14,681 nt of DNA from Verrucomicrobiota bacterium (GCA_003218935.1 QHPA01000068.1:1-14681), one strand, 5' to 3'; positions 1 through 8,261 are shown, numbered from the stretch's first letter. A program made the numbers and translations. Notes: a model not told the origin generated them from the sequence alone.

Positions 1-1
1 G

Positions 2-97
2 AAATGGTTTCTCCGCTACGTGCAATCCCACACCTTCGAAGGCTTCGGCTGGTATCGGATCGCGCTCGGAGTCCTGATCCTGGTTTTTATCCGATAG
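2..97 (+). CDS. uppP: Undecaprenyl-diphosphate phosphatase, C-terminal end (partial)
   Basis: The frame beginning at base 2 is open from the left edge to a TAG at 95-97 and gives 31 residues. It contains FLRYVQSHTFEGFGWYRIAL followed by a hydrophobic end (GVLILVFIR). This matches the conserved C-terminus of UppP/BacA, where an FLRY segment and a short polar loop ending in (F/A)xxYR lead into the last membrane helix. UppP recycles undecaprenyl pyrophosphate to the monophosphate carrier for peptidoglycan and other envelope polymers at the inner membrane. Only the tail is visible, so the catalytic motifs cannot be checked. The gene converges on the AsmA-like gene, whose stop is 20 nt away. The reading frame and family match are seen in the sequence; the function is by homology recall. 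Confidence 0.72.
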   Translation, partial: KWFLRYVQSHTFEGFGWYRIALGVLILVFIR

Positions 98-117
98 CGG
101 CACTCCGGCCGGATCGG

Positions 118-2817
118 TCACTGCGGCGGCGGCTTTTCGACCGGCGGTGGCGGGTTCGGCTTTTCCTCCGAGAACAGCTCCTTGAGCGTGCGGATCGGAT
201 GGAACGGGAACATTAACGCCTTCGGAATGTACAGGGGTTCCTTTCTGGGTTCCTCTAACGAGCCGGTGACTTTGTACTCGAATATCTTGGTTAGCGGCGA
301 CAGGATGAAGTTCACGATGCGCCCGACAATCCATACGTCCCGCAAAAGCCGCGCTTCCACGCGTGCGTCCACGCGGCCCTTGAAGTCAATGGTTCCACGG
401 TAAGCCAGGCGCATGGCCGGGGAACGAATGTTCATGTCGTCGGTGTGAATCACACTGTTTGTAATGGTGAACGTGGCCGTGCAGCCGCCGACCCGGCTGT
501 TGCCAATGCCAGGAACCACGGCGTTCAATGCCGTTGAAAAAATGCCGAACAGAGGGATGTCCCACAAGAAACCATCGCGCAGCTTCACATTGCCGAAGCC
601 GTTCCAGCTTTCCCAATCGCTGCTGTTTGCTTTTGTGATGGTCAGGTCGCCGCTCAGCACGCCTTCGAGACGGTTCGTTGGCGAAGAAATGTCGGCCATG
701 AGCTGATGCAAATCAGCGCCGGAGACGTTGGCGCGCAGCCTGAAATCCGATTCGTGTGGAACTGTGCAGTCAAAAAACATGTCGGCGGCAAGTTTGCCAC
801 GGTAAAAGTCGGCCTGCAAATTGGTGATGGTGACAGTTTCGTCCACCCAGAGCACAGTGCCGCTGATCTGCGGGACGTTGAATTTCCAGTAGTGGAAAGG
901 CCCGCCGGTCAGCTCAAAACGGAGGTCCGAGTGTTTTCCACGCCGCACCTCCACGCGGCCGTTCACACGGGCAGTGGGCGGCTTCTTGAACGTGTAGGGA
1001 CTCAAGATTTGTTCCGTGCGCGGCCCAATGGCGTGGGTGATGAGCTTCGGATCCATCGTGCTGAAGGCGTTGGTAAGGTAAACCGTCTGCGTGGCGAGGT
1101 CGTACCCAACGCCGGAGGCCGAGACCAACGGCCCTCCGCCACGAATCATCACATCCGTCGCCGTCACATAGCGGTTGGTGAATTGAACGAACGCGGCCAG
1201 TTCGCGGATTGGCACCTCGCGAAACACAAAGTTTGTCGCGCTCACGCGGGCGATCGCGCCGAATTTTTCCGGCGCAAGCCACTGTCCCCAGATCTCGCCT
1301 TCGACCAGCGGCGGTTCGTGGAACTGGAAGTGGTCGAAAACCGCCGGTCGCTCTCCTTCGAATAACGTCTTGAGCGCCAGCGGGTCGATCCGGCTGCGGA
1401 GCTTGAAACGGAAATCGTGATTTTGAATGTCGGAAGTGTAGGAAAATTCGACGCGGCCCTCCGGACGCGTCACGACGAAGTCCGGCAGTTGCCAGACGAA
1501 ATTCGAAAAGCCGAAATGCGACTGCGCGGAAGAGACCGGCACCCCACGGAAGGTCGCCTCGCCGGCCTGCAGTTCGCCATCCAGTTGCAACGTCGGCAGC
1601 ACTTCGGTGCGCCAGTCGGGATGCGTGTTGGTGCAAGCGGGTAAAATCACTCGAACCCGCGCGGTGACCTTGGGTGGATCGGGCCAACTGTATTGGCCGA
1701 GCCAGCGTCGCAGGTGAGGGGTAAGCAGCGATTCGATTCGATGCGCGTCGAAATCGAAGCTGCTTTGCGCTCGCGCCTCGCGCGTGGCGGCGTGGATCTG
1801 GGCCGAAGCGTCGAGTTGATGGCCGTGGAGGTCTGCGTGGAATTTTTGGATCGTCAACTCCGGCGCGCGCCATTGTCCCGTCAAGGAAATTTTGTCCACG
1901 AACACATTGGTCAGCGTGACGCTGTCGATCTGACTTTCCCAATCGATGTGAAACGGTTCGAGCGCCGTCCACCATGCCGACGAAGCGTCGGCTTGCGGCG
2001 GTGATTTGCTCGCCACCCGGTCCGCGTGGCCGTTGAGCCGAAAATCCTGCCCCTCACCCCAACGCGCGCGCGGTCTTTGCACCGCCCATTGCCAGTCCGT
2101 CTGCAGCGGCAGGACGCTGTCCGGCGAGTGGATCAACTGCGCCGTGAAACGATTGGTCTTCAGTTGAAACCATTCGGATTGAAAGACGCCCGAATCCAGG
2201 GTCAGCTCTGTTTTCAACCGGCCCGAACCATCGGAAGACAGAACTGTGCGACCGGTGAAGCGCGCCTGCGGGATCTCGCACCAGGGCGTGTTCACGTCGG
2301 ATATTTCCCAGTCCAGCCTCACTTCCGATGGCATCGGATTAGTGAAGGACTGCGCCCAATGAACGTAAAGGCGGCTCAGCCCAGCCTGTCCCCACGGCGT
2401 GCGGGCGTCGGCTATTTGGAGTTTGAGTTCGGAATGGCCGACATCCTGGCTGCCCAATCGGCGGTTGAGCTTTGCGATCAACAGCAACCTTTCCAATTTG
2501 CCCCACGGTGTGTCGGCGTTGCGCGCGCTGAATCGGAGGTCGGCGGTGATGCTGGCCGGATCGCGCGCGTCGCCGCGCACATTCAAAAGGATGTCCGGCG
2601 GCCGGCTGAATTGCATTTGGCGGGAGATTTTCACGAGCTGCAGCAATTGTCTTTGCCAAAGCCCGGGCGGCTGGTTTGTGGCCCGTTTGAACTGCCAGTC
2701 GCGAATCGCCGACGCGTTCGCCAGCGTGCCGGAGAGATTGATTCTGGCGCCGAGGCAAAGCGCCTGAAAATGGTCGAGCTGCCACTGGTCGTCGGGGAGC
2801 AGATGAAAACGAGTGAG
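118..2817 (-). CDS. AsmA-like periplasmic protein, main C-terminal part (frameshifted from its N-terminus)
   Basis: This frame is open from 2817 to the TGA at 118-120 (899 codons) and carries most of a large AsmA/TamB-like protein. An in-frame TAA at 2820-2818 bounds it upstream. It has no ATG near its beginning (the first candidate is a TTG at 2646), because its true N-terminus lies in the next frame (see 2631-3161). It consists largely of alternating short beta-strand segments. From residue 32 after the TTG there are five 37-residue repeats anchored on Trp. The C-terminal region (FFDCTVPHESDFRLRANVSG, then the GxxxAxNAVVPGIG area, then KVTGSLEEPRKEPLYIPK) resembles the AsmA-family C-terminal module. 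A Pro-rich tail (PPPPVEKPPPQ) follows. Family members are anchored in the inner membrane, span the periplasm and are linked to lipid transport or outer-membrane assembly. It is the last gene of the minus-strand train. AsmA-like assignment is fairly firm; the substrate is unknown. Confidence 0.75.
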   Translation of the reverse strand, partial: LTRFHLLPDDQWQLDHFQALCLGARINLSGTLANASAIRDWQFKRATNQPPGLWQRQLLQLVKISRQMQFSRPPDILLNVRGDARDPASITADLRFSARNADTPWGKLERLLLIAKLNRRLGSQDVGHSELKLQIADARTPWGQAGLSRLYVHWAQSFTNPMPSEVRLDWEISDVNTPWCEIPQARFTGRTVLSSDGSGRLKTELTLDSGVFQSEWFQLKTNRFTAQLIHSPDSVLPLQTDWQWAVQRPRARWGEGQDFRLNGHADRVASKSPPQADASSAWWTALEPFHIDWESQIDSVTLTNVFVDKISLTGQWRAPELTIQKFHADLHGHQLDASAQIHAATREARAQSSFDFDAHRIESLLTPHLRRWLGQYSWPDPPKVTARVRVILPACTNTHPDWRTEVLPTLQLDGELQAGEATFRGVPVSSAQSHFGFSNFVWQLPDFVVTRPEGRVEFSYTSDIQNHDFRFKLRSRIDPLALKTLFEGERPAVFDHFQFHEPPLVEGEIWGQWLAPEKFGAIARVSATNFVFREVPIRELAAFVQFTNRYVTATDVMIRGGGPLVSASGVGYDLATQTVYLTNAFSTMDPKLITHAIGPRTEQILSPYTFKKPPTARVNGRVEVRRGKHSDLRFELTGGPFHYWKFNVPQISGTVLWVDETVTITNLQADFYRGKLAADMFFDCTVPHESDFRLRANVSGADLHQLMADISSPTNRLEGVLSGDLTITKANSSDWESWNGFGNVKLRDGFLWDIPLFGIFSTALNAVVPGIGNSRVGGCTATFTITNSVIHTDDMNIRSPAMRLAYRGTIDFKGRVDARVEARLLRDVWIVGRIVNFILSPLTKIFEYKVTGSLEEPRKEPLYIPKALMFPFHPIRTLKELFSEEKPNPPPPVEKPPPQ
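1999..2553 (-). repeat. Five tandem 37-residue Trp-anchored protein repeats within the AsmA-like protein
   Basis: Counting from the TTG at 2646, tryptophans sit at residues 48, 85, 122, 159 and 196, exactly 37 residues (111 nt) apart. The first three lie in near-identical contexts: DTPWG, RTPWG and NTPWC. Copies four and five are degenerate (SEWF, ARWG) but keep the spacing and the following pattern of alternating polar and hydrophobic residues with an Arg about 7 residues on (KLERL, GLSRL, PQARF, KTNRF, QDFRL). The DNA of the copies has diverged, so this is an old protein-level repeat and not a recent tandem duplication. Each unit probably forms one or two turns of beta sheet in an elongated AsmA/TamB-type scaffold. 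Confidence 0.7.
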
Positions 2818-3161
2818 TTAATCTGCAGATGCAGTTTGTGCAGCGCTGCGCGGTCGAGCTTAAGGTCCGCTTCGCCTATAGAAAGGTGCGGCCCGGCGGG
2901 GTCGTCGGCGCGGCCCAGGCTGACGTTTTCTGCCACCAGACCGTGATACCAGCGCAGGCGCATGCGGGTGAATTTGAGAATCACGCCCCGCGCACGGAGT
3001 TCGGATACCAGCCGTGCCTTGAGAAATTCCGGCAAGCCGACGCGATTCAGGTAAGTAAGGCTGCCCAGCAGAAGCAAAACAAGGAAAAGCAAGCTGATGC
3101 GGCACCAGCGGAAGTAGCATCGAAATCGTTGCCGGAAACCTGGCTTGGCGGTTGGCGGCAT
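2631..3161 (-). CDS. AsmA-like protein, N-terminal part with membrane anchor (5' half of a frameshifted gene)
   Basis: The ATG at 3161 lies 1 nt after the stop of the DUF4340 gene, so translation is probably coupled. Residues 1-21 are basic, and 22-38 form one hydrophobic segment (ISLLFLVLLLLGSLTYL). Then comes the typical AsmA opening, GLPEFLKARLVSELRARGV, followed by beta-rich sequence up to INSLVF (residue 119). Past that point the frame yields Ser/Arg/Thr-rich nonsense and stops at 2631. In the same DNA the neighbouring frame reads HLLPDDQWQLDHFQAL and runs on into the rest of the protein. Adding one base at the four-A run (2806-2809) would join both parts into about 1014 residues. The break is therefore a recent mutation or a sequencing/assembly error. 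No classical slippery heptamer is present, so programmed frameshifting is unlikely. Confidence 0.7.
   Translation of the reverse strand: MPPTAKPGFRQRFRCYFRWCRISLLFLVLLLLGSLTYLNRVGLPEFLKARLVSELRARGVILKFTRMRLRWYHGLVAENVSLGRADDPAGPHLSIGEADLKLDRAALHKLHLQINSLVFICSPTTSGSSTIFRRFASAPESISPARWRTRRRFATGSSNGPQTSRPGFGKDNCCSS
2806..2809 (-). other. Frameshift site in the AsmA-like gene (homopolymer, one base short)
   Basis: On the minus strand the junction reads CTC GTT TTC ATC in the upstream frame. The good downstream sequence needs CTC GTT TTT CAT, that is, five T instead of four. Upstream protein sequence looks family-like up to here and downstream sequence looks family-like from here, while the opposite combination does not. 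A stop (TAA, 2820-2818) just upstream in the downstream frame rules out an unbroken single frame. Confidence 0.7.
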
Positions 3162-3162
3162 A

Positions 3163-5001
3163 TCATGGGGCGGCGCCGACCGTGGCCGTCAAACTGCGCA
3201 CGACTTCGCTGTAAACTTCGTAGATTCTGACCGGACACTCGAACACCGTCCGTTCGTCATCCAGCTCCACCAGCGCATACGGCCCGCCCGATAAGGATTG
3301 GCCGCCGAATTCCACGGTCAATGTCGTTGCCTTGTCGCCATTGTTCACGTCGATCGACAGTTTGTGCGGCGGGTTCGTAAAGCCGTAGCGAGCCGGGTCC
3401 ACCTTGCCGCGCGCGATCCAGGCGATCGACCACAACTGGCCGAGGCGGAACATCGCTTCCTCGAGCGCAAACACGTTCACCATGCCTTGCGATACGTCCT
3501 CGAATCTCCATTTGCCGTCACCGCTGCGTTGCAGCTTGTAGGCCTTGCCCTTGAACTCGATGGCCACGCCGGCCACTTGATTGGTCGTGAAGTTCCAGAT
3601 GTGCCGGTCGCGCAACTCAAACGCGGATTGCGGCAGCACCGGCCCTCCCTTTTCTTCCAGCCGCGTCGTATAGACGGAATTTTCGTCGCTGCGGCGCACA
3701 TAAATTTTGTCTGCCTGGTTTGTGCCGAAATCAATCTGGACGATCAACTGGTTCGTGCCGCCAGCCAAAACGGCCCCTTTCAATACATACTGCCATTTGG
3801 CCGGCGAAAGACCGTAGGTCGGCAAATCCTCCGGAGTCACGACCTCCTTGACCAAATCGACTATCTGCAGCGAATTCAAGCGGCCAAGGAACCCTTTCAC
3901 CAGGGCCGGGTCGGCGGGAGCATTGAAGGGTTCGAGGAGGCGCCAACTGCCGTCGGCCTGTTTCTGCAAAACAAACGCTTCGGCGGCGCGCACCTCGATT
4001 CGGTCAACTGCATCCGGTGTGAATTCGACCAGGCGCTTGTCAAGAAAGTCCGTGTAGGGAGCCCGCACCAGGTCGAGTAGTTGCTTTGGGACAGTTACGA
4101 CGATCATGGGATAACTGGAGCGACGGGCATAGACCTGGGCCGGGTTGTTCGTGGGACTCTTGCCGAACTGGACCGTCAACACGCTGTTGGTTCCCTGGCT
4201 CAGCGCCAACACAGCTTCCGGCGTCTGTAAACCGTACGGCTCAAGGTCGCCGCCCGGCGTGTCATTGACGAACTGACCCACGCGCGCGTTCTGCAACTGC
4301 TGAAGGAGCTGTTGGAGCAGGCTGTTGTCCACGCGCGCCGGGCGTGGCTCGGTGAGACGCCACAGGTGGTCCGCGGGGTTGCGCTCCACTTTGAATTCTC
4401 GCGTGCCCGTGAGGGCGCGCGCGCGCACCTGGAGCCGATCGAATTTCAGTCCCGATAAGTGCAGGAACATCGGGTCGCACCAGTCCGTCGCCGATGGCGG
4501 CATACGATCGAGCACTGCCGATTCCGTCACGAAAACGCCGTCGGAACCCACCTCCTGCAAATAAAGCATTTCGCCGACCTGCGTTTTGGCGCCGATCCGA
4601 ACCTGAGGCTTTTTCTTTCCTTCTTGGATAATCACGATCGCCTGCGGGTCCTCCAACCCGAACGCCGCCAGCCCGCCCGCGTGCGCCAGCAGGTCCTCAG
4701 CCGAAATGTAAAGGTGCCGGTTGAGTGAATGGAACAGGCCCAGCCAGTTTTCAATGGCGGTGGATTGCGCCGGATAGGTGAACGGCCGCGTCAGCCGCCA
4801 CTGGTCGTTCGTGCGCTCGACGCGAATGACGCTGTTGGAACGGAGGATTTCCACACTGGCAACTTTGCCGGCATCGAAATCGGGAAACAGCTTCAACTGC
4901 GCTCGTTGTTCCGTATCGAGTGTGTGGCGCTCGAAGAAAAAAATGTAGGCAAAGACGCCCAGTGCCAGGACGGTCAGATAAAAGGTGCCTTTGGAATTCA
5001 T
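3163..5001 (-). CDS. DUF4340 domain-containing membrane-anchored protein with four repeats
   Basis: This is a 612-residue protein. It starts with one membrane helix (about residues 6-23, TFYLTVLALGVFAYIFFF), so it is probably an inner-membrane-anchored periplasmic protein. The rest is four copies of a unit of about 140 residues. Each has a W-R-(L/F) strand near its start (W68RL, W214RL, W353RL, W498RF) and, about 45 residues later, a Y/F-G-L/F turn followed by a Pro (FGLEDP 114, YGLQTP 256, YGLSPA 396, YGFTNP 539). A hydrophobic strand ending in (F/I)G follows each turn. This is the pattern of DUF4340, often encoded beside GldG-like proteins and ABC-2 exporters. The molecular function is unknown. 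The stop overlaps the region just before the AsmA-like start (1-nt gap), and it follows the GldG-like gene by 22 nt. No clear Shine-Dalgarno is visible, which fits coupled translation. Confidence 0.8.
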   Translation of the reverse strand: MNSKGTFYLTVLALGVFAYIFFFERHTLDTEQRAQLKLFPDFDAGKVASVEILRSNSVIRVERTNDQWRLTRPFTYPAQSTAIENWLGLFHSLNRHLYISAEDLLAHAGGLAAFGLEDPQAIVIIQEGKKKPQVRIGAKTQVGEMLYLQEVGSDGVFVTESAVLDRMPPSATDWCDPMFLHLSGLKFDRLQVRARALTGTREFKVERNPADHLWRLTEPRPARVDNSLLQQLLQQLQNARVGQFVNDTPGGDLEPYGLQTPEAVLALSQGTNSVLTVQFGKSPTNNPAQVYARRSSYPMIVVTVPKQLLDLVRAPYTDFLDKRLVEFTPDAVDRIEVRAAEAFVLQKQADGSWRLLEPFNAPADPALVKGFLGRLNSLQIVDLVKEVVTPEDLPTYGLSPAKWQYVLKGAVLAGGTNQLIVQIDFGTNQADKIYVRRSDENSVYTTRLEEKGGPVLPQSAFELRDRHIWNFTTNQVAGVAIEFKGKAYKLQRSGDGKWRFEDVSQGMVNVFALEEAMFRLGQLWSIAWIARGKVDPARYGFTNPPHKLSIDVNNGDKATTLTVEFGGQSLSGGPYALVELDDERTVFECPVRIYEVYSEVVRSLTATVGAAP

Positions 5002-5023
5002 AGCTGGCGGCCTGAGGCGTCCA

Positions 5024-6481
5024 TCAGCGGCGTCGGCGTACCCACACGAGCGATCCCAACAACAGCACGCTGCCTGGCAATCCGCCCAGTAAAACCCAGC
5101 GTGCCGCGGTCATCTGCGTTTGGGTCATGGAGATTTTGTACTCGCGAATCGGCCGCGGCCCGATTTCCAGCAGTTGCAAGCGGTCCAGCAGCCAGTTGAC
5201 AGCCAGGTTGGCGAAGTCGCGGTTGCCGCCGGCATCAATGGCCGCATTCGCCAAAAAGTAGGAATCGCCCACCACCACCATGCGGGTGGAACCCCGGTCC
5301 GCAGCAACGCCGGGGATCGCGCCTTTTTCCACGGCCACCATGAGCGGGATAGTGCCGTTGGTCACGCCACCGGCTTCCCTTCCGTGTTCACTGGTGAAGG
5401 CCAGTTCCACGACCTTGGCTGTGTCCGCCGTGCGCGACGGGCTCGGAGACTGCCGCACGGCCTGGGGCACGACCAGGGCGAGGCGCGAGTCGGTCAGCGG
5501 TCGAACGATGGGATGCCGGCCAAAGTTGCTGATATAGAGAACTTGAGCGTTGCCGGCTTTCGCCTGCGAATCGTCGGTCACCAGCCGGCCGCCAACTTCA
5601 ACACCCCAATTGGCCAGAATTCCCTCCAGTCCGCTCCCCACGCTGGTGATGGCCGGATTCATCAGCAGGATGAACGCACGACCGCCGTGGTTCAGATAAC
5701 CGTCAATCTTTTCCAGTTCCAGCGCAGACAACGGCTGGCGCGGCCCGGCGATGACCAGCAACTGGCAGTCAGCCGGCACGTCGTTGGTCAGCAGCCAAAG
5801 CGGCTCAACTGAAATGTGCTTGTCTTGCAACACGCGGGCAAACTTGAAATACCCGCTCGTGTCGTCTTCGTCGTCCGGCTTCGGTTCACTGTGGCCCTGC
5901 AAGAAATACGCTGTGAACGACTTCGGGTCCGTGACACCGACGATCTTCGAGCTGAAGAATTGCTCGCCGTTGAAAGTGGTGCGTTTGGCTTCCCGGCCCG
6001 CAAAGAGGCCGGACAGGTCGTAATCGGACAGCTCCCTTTCATACACGACCTGAACCTTGCCGTTGCACTCAAAGAGGACGAAATTTTCGTCCGTGGTCGA
6101 GAGAATCTTATACTGAGCCTTGATCCATGCGGCGCGGTCGGGCGCGTTGAGGTAATCCACAAATTCCACGTCGAGCTTTGGGCAGGCCAGTTGATATTCC
6201 TTGATCAATCCTTTGACGGAACTGAACAACGAATTGTCGGGATCGAAAAAGACAATCACCTTTACCTGGTTGGTGAGCGAGTCAAGCCACTTGAGTGTCA
6301 ACGGTGAGAGCCGGAACCGCTCGTCGACCATCCACTGGTACCGTTTGAAATGACGGCTCGCCAGGTAATTCACCATCACCACCAGTGCCAGCAGCGCCGC
6401 GCTTGAAGCCAGCACATTCAGGGCGGTGGCCCATTTTCTGGTGGCCGAAAAACTGGCCTGATGGGGGGAATTGTTTGCCAT
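5024..6481 (-). CDS. GldG-like ABC transporter auxiliary protein
   Basis: This 485-residue protein has a membrane helix near each end: residues about 20-40 (LNVLASSAALLALVVMVNYL) and about 461-480 (RWVLLGGLPGSVLLLGSLVW), the latter followed by VRRRR. The large domain between them would therefore sit in the periplasm. Family-like features are the stretch after the first helix (YQWMVDERFRLSPLTLKWL), the strand VKVIVFFDPDNSLF, the FLQGHSEP motif at 193-200, and LLVIAGPRQPLSALELEKID (GldG-type, PF09822-like). GldG belongs with GldA and GldF in Bacteroidetes gliding motility, but related triplets occur in many non-gliding phyla, so motility is not implied. GGAAG lies 5 nt before the ATG, and the start is 1 nt after the permease stop. 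Very likely the periplasmic partner of the exporter encoded just upstream. Confidence 0.82.
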   Translation of the reverse strand: MANNSPHQASFSATRKWATALNVLASSAALLALVVMVNYLASRHFKRYQWMVDERFRLSPLTLKWLDSLTNQVKVIVFFDPDNSLFSSVKGLIKEYQLACPKLDVEFVDYLNAPDRAAWIKAQYKILSTTDENFVLFECNGKVQVVYERELSDYDLSGLFAGREAKRTTFNGEQFFSSKIVGVTDPKSFTAYFLQGHSEPKPDDEDDTSGYFKFARVLQDKHISVEPLWLLTNDVPADCQLLVIAGPRQPLSALELEKIDGYLNHGGRAFILLMNPAITSVGSGLEGILANWGVEVGGRLVTDDSQAKAGNAQVLYISNFGRHPIVRPLTDSRLALVVPQAVRQSPSPSRTADTAKVVELAFTSEHGREAGGVTNGTIPLMVAVEKGAIPGVAADRGSTRMVVVGDSYFLANAAIDAGGNRDFANLAVNWLLDRLQLLEIGPRPIREYKISMTQTQMTAARWVLLGGLPGSVLLLGSLVWVRRRR

Positions 6482-6482
6482 G

Positions 6483-7241
6483 TCACTTCCAACGGCGGCT
6501 TTCCACCACCTTCAACGTCAGAAACAAAAAGAAAACGGTCAGGCTCACGTAAAAAACGACGTGCCGCGTGTCCACAAAACCCCGGGCGAAATCCTCCATG
6601 TGCTCGCTCAACGAAATGTACGAAAACACTTTGGCCGCCCAGTCGGCCGGTGGCGCCGGCACGAGTCGTCGCAGGCTCAGCAGGAACAACCCCAAACCGA
6701 TCACGAAACTGTTCATCGCCGCGATGATTTGGCTCCGCGTCAGCGCCGAGGCGAAGCAGCCCATCGATATGTAAAGGCAGCCGAACAACACGATGCCGAA
6801 AAACGTGCTCGCCGTCGTCCACGGATCCAGAATGGTCGGCTCAAGCGTGAAATAGCGCACCACGGCGATACAGCCGAACAACGGCAGCCACGCCAGAATG
6901 TAAAACAGCAGCGTGCCCGTAAACTTGGCCAGCACGACCTGCCAGTCGCTTACCGGCGTCGTCATCAGCGTTTCGTAAGTGCCTGACCATTTTTCAAAGG
7001 CGAAGGATCGCATCGTGATCACCGGCGCGGTGAGCAGCAGAATCAGCCAGAAGTAGAACGTGCTGTAGAACAACTCCGTCATCGGCGCCTGCGCGCCATG
7101 CGGATCGTCGTTCAGCTTGGCCAGCATGTCGGTGAAGCTGAACCCCAGCAGCAACAACACCGACGCGATGATGGCGTAGCCCGTCATCGAAACAAAAAAT
7201 GTTCCCAATTCGCGCCGGACCAACGTGAGATAAGCCCGCAT
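6483..7241 (-). CDS. ABC-2 type transporter permease (GldF-like)
   Basis: This 252-residue, mostly hydrophobic protein has about six predicted membrane helices (roughly 15-37, 57-76, 108-130, 142-164, 170-192 and 227-246). The cytoplasmic loop after helix 2 has the ABC-2 permease signature pattern PVITMRSFAFEKWSGTYETL then MTTPVSDWQVVLAKF, the probable contact to the ATPase. The first 12 residues (MRAYLTLVRREL) are the usual amphipathic lead of this family. It presumably forms a dimer with the ATPase to export an unknown substrate. The start overlaps the ATPase stop (TGATG), and a strong Shine-Dalgarno lies within the ATPase coding end. The size is normal for GldF-type permeases. Confidence 0.85.
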   Translation of the reverse strand: MRAYLTLVRRELGTFFVSMTGYAIIASVLLLLGFSFTDMLAKLNDDPHGAQAPMTELFYSTFYFWLILLLTAPVITMRSFAFEKWSGTYETLMTTPVSDWQVVLAKFTGTLLFYILAWLPLFGCIAVVRYFTLEPTILDPWTTASTFFGIVLFGCLYISMGCFASALTRSQIIAAMNSFVIGLGLFLLSLRRLVPAPPADWAAKVFSYISLSEHMEDFARGFVDTRHVVFYVSLTVFFLFLTLKVVESRRWK

Positions 7242-8242
7242 CAGCGCGTCTCCTCCTCGCGGTCGGGCCGCGTGATGTGCACGAAGATGTCTTCGAGCGA
7301 ATGATGCGCGCGGCTCAGTTCGCGCAGCGCCCAGCCGCGCAGCCGCGCCTGTTCAAAGACCAGCGGCCGCAAATCCAGACCGGACCGGGGCGTGAGCGCG
7401 CAGCGGTGATACTCGCCCTCGGAGGGCGCGATGTCGAAATACTCGATCTCGCCCATCTGCTCCCAGCAGGCGCGCAACTCGGCGACGGGCGCGGCAATCT
7501 CCGCGATCACCTGGCCGCCGTCGCTCATGATGTTCTGCAAGTTCTGTGTGGTGTCGGCGGCGAGGATTTTTCCCCGGTGCATGATGAGCACGCGATTGCA
7601 AGTCATTTCCACTTCCGAAAGGATGTGCGTTGAGATCAGCACGGTGTGGTCGCGCGCCAGGTCTTTGATGAGCTGTCGCACGGAACGGATTTGGTGCGGG
7701 TCCAACCCGATCGTTGGTTCGTCCAGAATGATCAACTCCGGTTCGTGCACCAGCGCGTCGGCCAGGCCAACGCGCTGGCGGTAACCTTTGGACAAGTGGC
7801 CGATAATCCGGCGGCTCACGTCCGTCAGCCCGCATTGCTCCGTCACGACCTCAACACGAGCGCGGCTGCGGCCGATGCCGAGTCCTTTCAATCGCGCGCG
7901 AAACTTGAGGTATTCGCGCACGCGCATGTCAAGGTGCAGCGGATTGTTCTCCGGCATGTAGCCGATGCGCCGCCGCACGGCGTCGGCTTGGGTAAAAACA
8001 TCGTAGCCTGCGACGCGCGCCGTGCCGCTGGTCGCTGGCAGGAAGCAGGCAAGAATGCGCATCGTCGTGCTCTTGCCCGCGCCGTTCGGCCCGAGAAAAC
8101 CGACAATCTCGCCGCGTTGGACTGAAAACGTTATTCCCTCCACCGCCGTGTTGCCGGCATAACGCTTGGTCAAATTCTCGACCTCAATGATCCAGCCGTT
8201 GCTCATGGGTCCGGAGCCAAGTTTAGTCAAAACGTGAGACAT
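7241..8242 (-). CDS. ABC transporter ATP-binding protein (GldA-like)
   Basis: This is a complete nucleotide-binding subunit. Walker A is GPNGAGKST (51-59), the Q-loop region is YMPENNPL (95-102), the signature is LSKGYRQRVG (150-159), Walker B is LIILDEPTIGLD (170-181) and the switch His is in STH (204-206). In the Q-loop Glu stands where Gln is usual, which is common in the GldA/NosF-type branch that energises ABC-2 exporters. A C-terminal domain of about 90 residues (to 333) is also typical of that branch. The first ATG (8242) gives 333 residues. A second ATG at 8206 (MSNGWIIEVENLTKRY) looks more like a natural N-terminus, and neither has a clear Shine-Dalgarno. The gap to the protease gene is 19 nt with the first start. 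The transport substrate cannot be told from the sequence. Confidence 0.9.
   Translation of the reverse strand: MSHVLTKLGSGPMSNGWIIEVENLTKRYAGNTAVEGITFSVQRGEIVGFLGPNGAGKSTTMRILACFLPATSGTARVAGYDVFTQADAVRRRIGYMPENNPLHLDMRVREYLKFRARLKGLGIGRSRARVEVVTEQCGLTDVSRRIIGHLSKGYRQRVGLADALVHEPELIILDEPTIGLDPHQIRSVRQLIKDLARDHTVLISTHILSEVEMTCNRVLIMHRGKILAADTTQNLQNIMSDGGQVIAEIAAPVAELRACWEQMGEIEYFDIAPSEGEYHRCALTPRSGLDLRPLVFEQARLRGWALRELSRAHHSLEDIFVHITRPDREEETR
7251..7258 (-). promoter_or_regulatory. Strong ribosome binding site for the permease inside the ATPase gene
   Basis: The minus strand reads GAGGAGGA nine bases before the permease ATG (7241). These bases also encode the Glu-rich C-terminus of the ATPase (REEETR). 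This is the clearest Shine-Dalgarno in the gene train and supports the 7241 start. Confidence 0.6.
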
Positions 8243-8261
8243 TCAACCATGAAAAAGTCAG

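Noticed and set aside
706..1365. Long plus-strand ORF (219 codons), like others at 2026-2946 and 3298-4080
   Set aside because: Antisense to the AsmA-like or DUF4340 genes. Arg/His/Gln-rich composition typical of shadow frames in GC-rich DNA, with no recognisable motif.
914..1975. Minus-strand ORF of 353 codons inside the AsmA-like gene
   Set aside because: It is a shifted frame of the same coding region; low-complexity Arg/Ala/Pro sequence with no domain.
2800..2822. Programmed -1 frameshifting in the AsmA-like gene
   Set aside because: No slippery heptamer; P-site re-pairing would be poor; no clear stimulatory stem seen.
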